Source: Streptomyces albospinus (GTDB lineage: Bacteria > Actinomycetota > Actinomycetes > Streptomycetales > Streptomycetaceae). Taken from it: 64,000 bases of DNA. The translations under genes and the position numbers were made by a program. Where the stretch lies: contig NZ_BMRP01000003.1 of NCBI RefSeq assembly GCF_014648695.1, positions 74,621 through 138,620 on the forward strand, in the 5' to 3' direction. Under the pieces are notes generated by a model. The model ran no database searches. It was not told the DNA's origin and saw nothing but the letters and a program-made list of their open reading frames with translations. Positions 51,018 to 58,714 of the stretch are shown in pieces (the first letter of the stretch is position 1; every line of letters begins with the position of its first letter).

Positions 51018-52379
51018 TCACTTCTCGCCAGGGGCGACGGACGCACTGTCCGCCTCCGGCGCCTTCTCCTCCCCGGGCCGGACTGCCGGCGGCTCCCCGT
51101 TCAGCACCTTCCTGGCCGTCACCCGGTCCAGCGCGCCCTCCCAACGGGACACCGCGAAGACCGCGACGCAGTTGCCGAGCAGGTTGGTGGCCACCCGCAT
51201 CGAGTCCATGATCCGGTCGACGCCGAGCAGCAGGGCCACCGCGGCGGCCGGGACGACCCCCAACGCGGAGGCGGTCGCGGACAGCGCCAGGAACGCCGAA
51301 CCCGGCACGCCCGCCATGCCCTTGCTGGTCAGCATCAGCACCAGGACGACGGTGATCTGCCGGCCGAGCGACAGCTGCACGCCGATGGCCTGCGCGATGA
51401 AGAGCGTCCCGACAGAGAGATAGATCGAGGCGCCGTCCAGGTTGAAGGAGTAGCCGGTCGGCAGGACCAGCCCCACCGCGTCGTCCCGACAGCCCGCGGC
51501 CCGCAGCTTCTGCATCATCCGCGGCATCACGGTCTCGCTGGAACCCGTACCGAGCGCCAGCAGCAGCTCCTCGCGGGTGTAGCGGACGAACTTCCACAGG
51601 CTGAGCCCGGTCACCGCCTTGAGGGCGCACCCGAGCAGCACGAGGAAGGCCAGCGCGACGCCGTAGCAGACCGCAATCAGCTTGCCGTACGTCGACATCG
51701 CGCCCAGTCCGTACTGGCCGACGAGATGCGCGGTGGCACCGAAGACCGCGAGCGGGGCGAGCTTCATGATGTAGCCGACGATGGTGAACACGACGTCCTG
51801 GGCCTGTTCGATCAGCGGCAGCAGCTGCGGCACCTTCCGCTGACCGAGGTGCAGCAGCGCCGCGCCCACCAGGCAGGCCAGCACCAGGACTTGCAGCAGC
51901 GAGTTCGTGGCGAACGCACCGACCGCGCTGTTCGGCAGCGCCTCCAGGATGAACTGGGCGGCGGAGGGCAGTTTCCCGCCACCCGTCCGGGCATCGACCG
52001 CGCTCTTGTCCAGGGACGCCGGGTCGACGTGCATCCCGGCGCCGGGAGCGAAGACATTGCCCGCCAGCAGGCCGACGACCAGGGCGACGCCGGTCGCGAC
52101 CTCGAACCAGATCAGCGCCTTGACGCCGATCCGGCCGAAGGACTTCATGTCGCCCGCCTTGGTGATACCGGCGACGACCACACAGAAGACCAGCGGGGCG
52201 ATGACCGCCTTGATCAGACGGACGAAGCCGTCACCGAGCGGCTGGAGCGAGGCTCCCGCCTGCGGCCAGAGGCGTCCGACCAGGACACCGAACAGCAAGG
52301 CGAGCAGGACCTGCACGAACAGGCTGGTGCGCAGCAGACGCCCTGCGCGGCGGACGAGGGTTCCGGTGGTGTGCGGCAC
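51018..52379 (-). CDS. Dicarboxylate/amino acid:cation symporter (DAACS, DctA/GltP-like)
   Basis: A 453-residue membrane symporter with about eight helices plus two hairpin loops. Family marks: HP1 ALGTGSSETVMPRMMQKLR, then LPTGYSFNLDGASIYLSVGTLFIAQA, and HP2 LTSKGMAGVPGSAFLALSATAS with RIMDSMRVATNLLGNCVAVFAVS. It imports C4-dicarboxylates or glutamate with sodium or protons. GTG at 52379 has GGAGGA six bases upstream; the earlier GTG at 52385 abuts that site. No two-component sensor is adjacent. Confidence 0.92.
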   Translation of the reverse strand: MPHTTGTLVRRAGRLLRTSLFVQVLLALLFGVLVGRLWPQAGASLQPLGDGFVRLIKAVIAPLVFCVVVAGITKAGDMKSFGRIGVKALIWFEVATGVALVVGLLAGNVFAPGAGMHVDPASLDKSAVDARTGGGKLPSAAQFILEALPNSAVGAFATNSLLQVLVLACLVGAALLHLGQRKVPQLLPLIEQAQDVVFTIVGYIMKLAPLAVFGATAHLVGQYGLGAMSTYGKLIAVCYGVALAFLVLLGCALKAVTGLSLWKFVRYTREELLLALGTGSSETVMPRMMQKLRAAGCRDDAVGLVLPTGYSFNLDGASIYLSVGTLFIAQAIGVQLSLGRQITVVLVLMLTSKGMAGVPGSAFLALSATASALGVVPAAAVALLLGVDRIMDSMRVATNLLGNCVAVFAVSRWEGALDRVTARKVLNGEPPAVRPGEEKAPEADSASVAPGEK

Positions 52380-52563
52380 GGGCACTCCTCCATGGGCGGA
52401 TTCTGTGATGCGGAATCGGACTTCCGCGGTCCGCCACTATTGCCGCTTGTTGTTCACCACGAAAGAGGCCGATGTAACTTCCGGGAAAATCTTGGAGCTT
52501 GATCCAAGAGCTGGCTCCGCACACCACCCGCAGACCGCCCACCGGCGCCCGGCCACCTCCCTT

Positions 52564-53334
52564 TCAGGACGAAAGGTGACTCCGGTCCCCCATCACCACG
52601 ACGGGGTGCCGGGCCGGGTCGAGAGCCCGCAGCAGCGCCGCCATCGCGGACTTCGCCACGCTCACACAGGCCGAGGTCCCGGTCCCGTGATCCAGGTGCA
52701 GCCACACCCCGCCGCCCTTGGACTGCCCCAGGGGGCGGGTCGGGTCCAGCGGGGACGTCCCCGGAACCCGGTTGTAGTCGATCGCCACCACGTAGTCGAA
52801 GTCATGGCGGGTGTTCTCGGACCAGTACGACGGCGGGGTGAACGCCGCCGAGCGCGTATAGGGCAGCCGGGCGCCGGGATCGGCGAGCACTCCCCCGGCA
52901 TCGGTCAGCGAGAACACCCCGACGGGACTGCGCTGGTCGTCCTCGTGGTGATCCACCGTCCATCCGCGGCGCCCGTTGTGCGCAGGCCAACTCCCTTTGC
53001 GATCCCACCCCTTGGCGCCCTTGTCGTACAGCACGACGGTGGCGTCCGGGGAGTCGGCCCCCTTGCCGTAGACCGCTACGACCTGACGGGAACGGGCCGG
53101 GATCCGCGACCGCAGCGCGGGGCCGACCTCCGCGATGCCCGTGAGGTGGGTGGTGGCCGGCGTCCCGCCGGGCCGCTCCCCCGCCCGGGCTCCACCGCCT
53201 CCCTTGGCGCCCTCCGCGCCCTTGGCGCCGCTGCCGTGCGCGCCGGCGCTGCCCCCGCAGCCCGCCAGAAGGACCACTCCCGCGACCGCCACCGCCACCG
53301 CCACCGCCCGCATCACACCCTCGGCTGTCCGCAT
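52564..53334 (-). CDS. L,D-transpeptidase-like lipoprotein with atypical active site
   Basis: A 256-residue lipoprotein with lipobox LLAGC, a Gly/Ala-rich linker and a YkuD-like catalytic domain (RSPVGVFSLTDAGGVLADPG, then VWLHLDHGTGTSACVSVAKSAM). The catalytic Cys is in TSACVS instead of the usual SHGC(I/V)R, so enzymatic activity is less certain. Family enzymes make 3-3 cross-links in peptidoglycan or attach proteins. Start 53334 or 53313. Outside the membrane, facing the wall. Confidence 0.8.
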   Translation of the reverse strand: MRTAEGVMRAVAVAVAVAGVVLLAGCGGSAGAHGSGAKGAEGAKGGGGARAGERPGGTPATTHLTGIAEVGPALRSRIPARSRQVVAVYGKGADSPDATVVLYDKGAKGWDRKGSWPAHNGRRGWTVDHHEDDQRSPVGVFSLTDAGGVLADPGARLPYTRSAAFTPPSYWSENTRHDFDYVVAIDYNRVPGTSPLDPTRPLGQSKGGGVWLHLDHGTGTSACVSVAKSAMAALLRALDPARHPVVVMGDRSHLSS

Positions 53335-53636
53335 GGCCCCATGGTGCCACCGCTGCTCTGACGGCCCTTCAGTACCGGGCGCGTTGTGCACATCACCGCC
53401 GATTCATCGGCTTTACCGCCCCGCTGTGGAAAAACCGTTTGAAAGCGGCCCGTGCGACAGGCGAACCTTCCCATACCTCCGTCCACGTCGAGACGGCCGA
53501 GAGGCGCGAGAGGGGCATTCCGCCCTGCCCGGGACGGCCACCGCCGCCCTCTTGCTCACGACCACCGCCCCTGCGCCCCGGCCCGCCGAGCACGCTCGGC
53601 CCACCCCCGCCTACCGCGACAACTCCTTTGGACATC

Positions 53637-55469
53637 ATGCGCATTCGCGATCTTCCGCATCCCGACCCCGGCGTCCCGGACGTCCGTACGGGTGGCAGAT
53701 TCCTGCTGTGGCTGTGCGGCCGGCAGCTCGGCGGGCAGGCCAACGGGCTCTTCTGGGGGCTGGTGCACATGAGCGCGGTGGCCGCGTTCCCGCTCCCGGT
53801 GGGACTCGCCGTACAGGCCGCGGTGGACCGTGACGGTTCCCGACTGGCCCTGGCGGGCGGCCTGCTGACGCTGCTGGGCGTACTGGTCGCGCTCGGCGAC
53901 ATCATGCTGCACCGGGCCGCGGTGACCAACTGGATCGTCGCGGTCGCCCGGATGCAGCAGCTGCTCGCCCGTAAGACCACGGAATTGGGCGGCGCGATGA
54001 CCAGACGGGTGGCGGCCGGTGAGGTCGCCGCCGTCAGCACCGGCGACCTGGAGCGGATCGGCTGGTTCATCGAGACCCTCTCCCGTTTCTGCGCGGCGGC
54101 CGTGACCACCGTCGGCGTCTGCGTCGCCCTGGTCGTCTACCAACCGGAACTGGGCATCGTGGTGGCCCTGGGCATGCCCGCCCTGGCGCTGGCCGCGCTG
54201 CCGCTGCTGCCGGCCGCCACCCGCCGCGCCGACGAGCAGCGGGAAAAGGCCGGACGGGCCACCGAACTCGCCTCCGACACGGTCGCCGGACTGCGCGTCC
54301 TGCGCGGCATCGGCGGCGAGGAGCTGTTCCTCGGCCGCTACCGCAGCGCCTCCCAGGAGGTCCGCAGGGCAGCCGTCCGCAGCGCCCGGATGTGGTCGCT
54401 GATCTCGGCCGTCCAGGTCCTGCTCCCGGGCCTGCTGCTGATCGCGGTGGTCCGGTACGGCATCGGGCTCGCCCTGGACGGCCGGATCGCCGTCGGCGAA
54501 CTGGTCACGATCTACAGCGCGGTGGCCTTCCTGCTCTACCCCCTCCGACACTTCGAAGAGATCGCCATGTCCTACTCCTTCTCCCGGCCGTCGGCGGAGC
54601 GGACGGCGCGCGTACTGGCCCTGAGCCGCCCGGTCGACGGCCGGCTCACCGCAGCGGAACCGCCCTCCGGCGATCTGCACGACCCGGTCAGCGGACTGAC
54701 CGCCACGGCCGGCCGACTGACCGCCGTGGTCTGCGGCGACCCCGACGCGGCGGGCCGGCTCGCCGAGCGCCTGGGCGGCCACCCCCCGCACCGGGACGAC
54801 GAGAAGGACAGGGACAGGGACGGCGGCGCCGGGGCCGGGGCCGGGGGTGAACGGAAATCCGCCGACCGCCCGCTCTCCGTCGTCCTCGGCGGCACCCCGC
54901 TGGACGACGTCCCGCGCGATACCGCCCGCACGGCCGTACTCGTCCAGGACAAGGACCCGGTGCTGCTCTCCGGCACGCTCGGCGACCTCCTCGACGTCCC
55001 GGCATCCGGCCGGGTGACCGCGGCCGAGGCGCTGGCCGCGGCCCAATGCCGCGATGTGCTGGCCTCCCTGGCCCAGGCATCCGCCGACGACTCCGGCGAC
55101 CCGATGCACACCCACATCACCGAACGCGGCCGGTCCCTCTCCGGCGGACAGCGTCAGCGCCTGGCCCTGGCCCGGTCACTGGTCACCGATCCCGAGGTAC
55201 TGGTCCTCGACGAGCCGACCAGCGCCGTCGACTCGCACACCGAGGCGCGCATCGCCGACGGTCTGCGGAAGATCAGGACGGGCCGGACCACCCTCGTCCT
55301 CACCTCCAGCCCGCTCCTCCTGGACCGCGCCGATCAGGTGGTGTTCCTCCAGGACGGCAAGGTCACCGGCGAGGCCACCCACCGCGAACTCCTGCGCACC
55401 CACCCCGACTACCGCGCGGTCGTCACCCGCGAACCGGACCGGCCGCACCACCCCGAGGAGACCCCATGA
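53637..55469 (+). CDS. ABC exporter half with degenerate Walker A (non-catalytic half)
   Basis: A 610-residue membrane-ATPase fusion. About six membrane helices precede the nucleotide domain. The P-loop is lost: the region reads VVCGDPDAAGRLAERLGG, without GxxGxGKS/T. The H-loop is also changed (VLTSSPLLLD, no His). The signature LSGGQRQRLALARS (residues 501 on) and Walker B VLVLDEPTSAVD are intact. An acidic Asp/Lys/Gly-rich insert (DDEKDRDRDGGAGAGAGG) follows the dead P-loop. The next gene overlaps by 4 bp and is the partner half. Confidence 0.9.
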   Translation: MRIRDLPHPDPGVPDVRTGGRFLLWLCGRQLGGQANGLFWGLVHMSAVAAFPLPVGLAVQAAVDRDGSRLALAGGLLTLLGVLVALGDIMLHRAAVTNWIVAVARMQQLLARKTTELGGAMTRRVAAGEVAAVSTGDLERIGWFIETLSRFCAAAVTTVGVCVALVVYQPELGIVVALGMPALALAALPLLPAATRRADEQREKAGRATELASDTVAGLRVLRGIGGEELFLGRYRSASQEVRRAAVRSARMWSLISAVQVLLPGLLLIAVVRYGIGLALDGRIAVGELVTIYSAVAFLLYPLRHFEEIAMSYSFSRPSAERTARVLALSRPVDGRLTAAEPPSGDLHDPVSGLTATAGRLTAVVCGDPDAAGRLAERLGGHPPHRDDEKDRDRDGGAGAGAGGERKSADRPLSVVLGGTPLDDVPRDTARTAVLVQDKDPVLLSGTLGDLLDVPASGRVTAAEALAAAQCRDVLASLAQASADDSGDPMHTHITERGRSLSGGQRQRLALARSLVTDPEVLVLDEPTSAVDSHTEARIADGLRKIRTGRTTLVLTSSPLLLDRADQVVFLQDGKVTGEATHRELLRTHPDYRAVVTREPDRPHHPEETP

Positions 55470-57250
55470 TCGGCCTGGCACCGCCGGAGCACGATCCCGA
55501 CGCCCCGCAGACCGTCGCCACGCTGCCCGTCGGCTCACCGGCTACCGTACGCTCCTACGTCGCCATCCTGATCCGCCGCCACCGCGGCGCCTTCGCGGTC
55601 CTCGTCACCGTCAACGCCGCGGCGGTCATCGCCTCGATGGCCGGCCCCTACCTCCTCGGCGGACTGGTCGAGGACCTGTCCGCGGGCCACGGAGCAGACA
55701 TCCGACTGGGCCGCACCCTCGCCCTGTTCACCCTCGCCCTGATCGCCCAGACGGTCTTCGTCCGCATGGTGCGGCTGCGCGGCGCGATGCTCGGCGAGCA
55801 GATGCTGGCGGATCTGCGCGAGGACTTCCTCGTACGGTCGGTGGCACTGCCACCGGGCGTCCTGGAACGGGCCGGCACCGGCGACCTGTTGTCCCGGATC
55901 ACCACGGACATCGACCGGCTCGCCGAGGCGATGCGCGAGGCCGTACCGGAGCTGTCCATCGCCGTCGTCTGGGCGGGCCTGCTGTTCGGCGGGCTCACCT
56001 TCACCGCCCCGCCGCTCGCACTGTCCGTCGTCATCGCGCTGCCGCTGCTCGTCATCGGCTGCCGCTGGTACTTCCGGCGCGCCCCCGGCGCCTACCGTTC
56101 CGAGGCCGCCGGTTACGCCGCGGTGTCCGCGGTCCTCACCGAGTCCGTCGACGCCGGGCGCACCATCGAGGCGCACCGCATGGGCCGCCTCCGGATCGCC
56201 CTCTCCGAGCGCCGGATCCGCGAGTGGACCCAGTGGGAGCGCTACACCCTCTCCCTCCGCTCCGTCCTCTTCCCCGTCATCAACGTCACCCACGTGCTGA
56301 TCCTCGGCTCCGCGCTGCTGCTCGGCGGAGTCTTCGTCCTCCGCGGCTGGATCACCCCGGGCCAGCTGACGACGGGCGCGCTCCTCGCGCAGATGCTGCG
56401 GGAGCCGGTCAACATGATCCTGCGCTGGTACGACGAGCTCCAGGTGGCCCAGGTGTCCATCGCCCGCCTCGTCGGCGTCCGCGAGATCGAGCCGGAGGTA
56501 GCCGACGCGACGGTGCTCCCCGACGGCCGGGGCGTGCGCGCCGACGACGTCAGCTTCGGCTACCGCACGGGCGTCGACGTACTGCACCAGGTTTCGCTGA
56601 GCGTCCGCCCGGGGAGCACGGTGGCGCTGGTCGGCCCGTCCGGCGCCGGCAAGTCCACCCTGGGCCGGCTGCTGGCCGGCATCTACGGCCCCCGGGCCGG
56701 CACGGTGTCCCTGGGCGGCGCCGAACTCTCCGCGATGCCCGCCGAGCGCGTCCGCGAACACGTCGCCCTGGTCAATCAGGAGCACCATGTCTTCGTCGGT
56801 ACGCTCCGCACCAACCTCCTGCTGGCCCGCACCGGCGCTGCCGACGCCGAACTCTGGGATGCGCTGGGCGCGGTGGACGCGGACGGCTGGGCCCGTGCCC
56901 TGCCCAACGGCCTGGACACCGAGGTCGGTTCCGGCGGCCAGACCCTGACGCCGGCCCAGGCACAGCACATCGCCCTGGCCCGCCTGGTCCTGGCCGACCC
57001 GCACACCCTGGTCCTGGACGAGGCGACCTCACTGCTGGACCCGCGGGCGGCCCGCCACTTGGAACGCTCGCTGGGCAAGGTCCTGCGCGGTCGCACTGTC
57101 GTGGCCATCGCCCACCGCCTGCACACCGCCCATGACGCCGATGTCATCGCCGTCGTCGAGGACGGCCGCATCAGCGAACTGGGCAGCCATCAGGAACTGG
57201 TCACCGCCGGCGGGGCGTACGCGGCACTGTGGAAGTCCTGGCACGGCTGA
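55466..57250 (+). CDS. ABC exporter half with intact Walker A but degenerate signature
   Basis: A 594-residue partner half-transporter. Six membrane helices, then Walker A GPSGAGKST (residues 390-398), Walker B LVLDEATSLLD, H-loop IAHRLHTAHD. The signature is replaced by LTPAQAQHIALAR (no LSGGQ). Paired with the upstream half, the canonical site forms from this P-loop and the partner's LSGGQ; the other site is dead on both sides. ATGA overlap gives coupled translation. A hairpin follows. Substrate unknown. Confidence 0.9.
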   Translation: MIGLAPPEHDPDAPQTVATLPVGSPATVRSYVAILIRRHRGAFAVLVTVNAAAVIASMAGPYLLGGLVEDLSAGHGADIRLGRTLALFTLALIAQTVFVRMVRLRGAMLGEQMLADLREDFLVRSVALPPGVLERAGTGDLLSRITTDIDRLAEAMREAVPELSIAVVWAGLLFGGLTFTAPPLALSVVIALPLLVIGCRWYFRRAPGAYRSEAAGYAAVSAVLTESVDAGRTIEAHRMGRLRIALSERRIREWTQWERYTLSLRSVLFPVINVTHVLILGSALLLGGVFVLRGWITPGQLTTGALLAQMLREPVNMILRWYDELQVAQVSIARLVGVREIEPEVADATVLPDGRGVRADDVSFGYRTGVDVLHQVSLSVRPGSTVALVGPSGAGKSTLGRLLAGIYGPRAGTVSLGGAELSAMPAERVREHVALVNQEHHVFVGTLRTNLLLARTGAADAELWDALGAVDADGWARALPNGLDTEVGSGGQTLTPAQAQHIALARLVLADPHTLVLDEATSLLDPRAARHLERSLGKVLRGRTVVAIAHRLHTAHDADVIAVVEDGRISELGSHQELVTAGGAYAALWKSWHG

Positions 57251-57256
57251 GGCCCA

Positions 57257-57296
57257 CCGGCCGGCCCGCCGCACGCGAACGGACCGGGCCGGCTGG
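57257..57296 (+). terminator. Hairpin after the ABC exporter pair
   Basis: CCGGCCGGCCCG pairs with CGGGCCGGCTGG (12 bp, one G-T pair) across a 16-nt loop, beginning 7 bp after the stop. Confidence 0.55.
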
Positions 57297-57456
57297 CGGG
57301 GTTCGAAGGGACGGAAGCGTACGGGTCGGGGCTCACGCGCTGCGGTGTGCGGGTGGCAGCATGCACGACCAGGGCGTGCGGGACCGGGGGGTGTGGGACC
57401 GGGGCGTACCGCCGAGGTGCGGCCCACCGCCCGCCCGCCGGGGAACCGCACCGCGG

Positions 57457-58248
57457 TCAGATGTAGCCGAGCGCGCCCAGCGCCCCGATGCCGCCCAGCA
57501 GCATGAAGCCCGGCATCAGCACCTTCAGCTCCACCCGGCTCCCGGCCCGGAAGCGCATCGGCTTGGGCGTACCCAGCGGATACCAGCGCTTGCGGCCGAC
57601 CGGGATGGGCCACAGGATCGGGCAGCCCGAAACGGTCAGCGCATCGCCGATGTCGTGCACCAGCGCGCCGAGCATGATCGGCACCCCCAGCCAGAGGTAT
57701 TCCTGCCCCGGCTCCGCGAACAGCCAGTTCGCGCCGTTGCCCGGCTCGTCGAGGATCCCGGCGAGAATCCACGCCGCCGCGGCACCCAGCAGCCAGACCA
57801 GCACATCGCTGGAGACCCGCGCCGCCCGCCACAGCAGCCCCTCGATGGCGAGCACCATATGGACGAAGAGGATCCCGAGCACCGCCCAGCGCCCGCCCTG
57901 CGTCGCCAGCAGTGACATTCCGCCACCGACCAGCACGGCCCACAGCCAGGTGTGGGTCAGCGTCCGGTGCCCGCCCGAACGGTGCGCGTCCCCGCGCATC
58001 TTCGTCGCCTTGTACACCGCGTGCGACAGCGTGTCGACCACCTCGCACAGCCACCGCGACAGCGGCCCGAAGGCCCGCGAAATGGTGGCGGCCTTGTGGT
58101 CGAGATCCGGCGCGAGCGCCGCCCCCGCACAGATCAGGGCGCCGCTGACCAGCACCGGCCAGGGCATCGGATACCCGGCCGCATAGGCCGCCGCCCCCAC
58201 CCCCAGCCAGGCCGCAGCCCCCGACAGCGAGTGCGCCGGTCCCATCAT
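57457..58248 (-). CDS. YdjM-like membrane-bound metal-dependent hydrolase
   Basis: A 263-residue membrane protein of the YdjM/LexA-regulated family. Conserved polar motifs sit between helices: MMGPAHSLSGAAAW at the start, PDLDHKAATIS near residue 48, HRTLTHTWLW near 93, LGALVHDIGDALTVSG near 193. These His and Asp residues probably bind metal. Five to six hydrophobic segments. Biological role unknown; the E. coli homologue belongs to the SOS regulon, but I see no LexA box here. Confidence 0.88.
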   Translation of the reverse strand: MMGPAHSLSGAAAWLGVGAAAYAAGYPMPWPVLVSGALICAGAALAPDLDHKAATISRAFGPLSRWLCEVVDTLSHAVYKATKMRGDAHRSGGHRTLTHTWLWAVLVGGGMSLLATQGGRWAVLGILFVHMVLAIEGLLWRAARVSSDVLVWLLGAAAAWILAGILDEPGNGANWLFAEPGQEYLWLGVPIMLGALVHDIGDALTVSGCPILWPIPVGRKRWYPLGTPKPMRFRAGSRVELKVLMPGFMLLGGIGALGALGYI

Positions 58249-58714
58249 GGTCGTTCCCCACCCCTTGCTCTGCGCTTCTGACGTCTGCGCATCACGCGTT
58301 GCGTTTCCGCTGCATATCTGACGCCTGGTCGGCCACTCAGCGTAGCGTCAAATGATCTCGCCACGAGGAGCGGGTGCTCCGGAGAACCGACCCGCTCGCC
58401 GCCGCACCAGGCGCCGCGCCAGCAGCGGCGTTCCGCATACGGTCGCGCACGGAATGTAAAGACCTTGCACCGAAGTCTGCGCGGACTCACCGCACCCGCC
58501 CCGCGGCCCGACAGCCCCGGGGTATCCCCAGCGCGACGCACGGCGCACGCCATCCGTGCAGGTCAGGGCCACCAGGCCGGTACCATGGTCCGCCGGCGGG
58601 GCCGATGACGCACGACGCGAACACCCACAGATCAGGTATCCGCACCGGCTGCTGGTCCCCGGTTGGTGTCCATCCGGAGCACCGGTTCCCGGATCCGGGC
58701 CGAAGGCAGGCAGT
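58249..58714. other. Divergent intergenic region, YdjM-like / helicase
   Basis: No gene supported. A weak hairpin (CGCCGC / GCGGCG near 58418-58437) and several TGACG/GCGTCA half-sites are visible between 58270 and 58350; no clear promoter. Frames on both strands are open only by GC bias. Confidence 0.5.
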
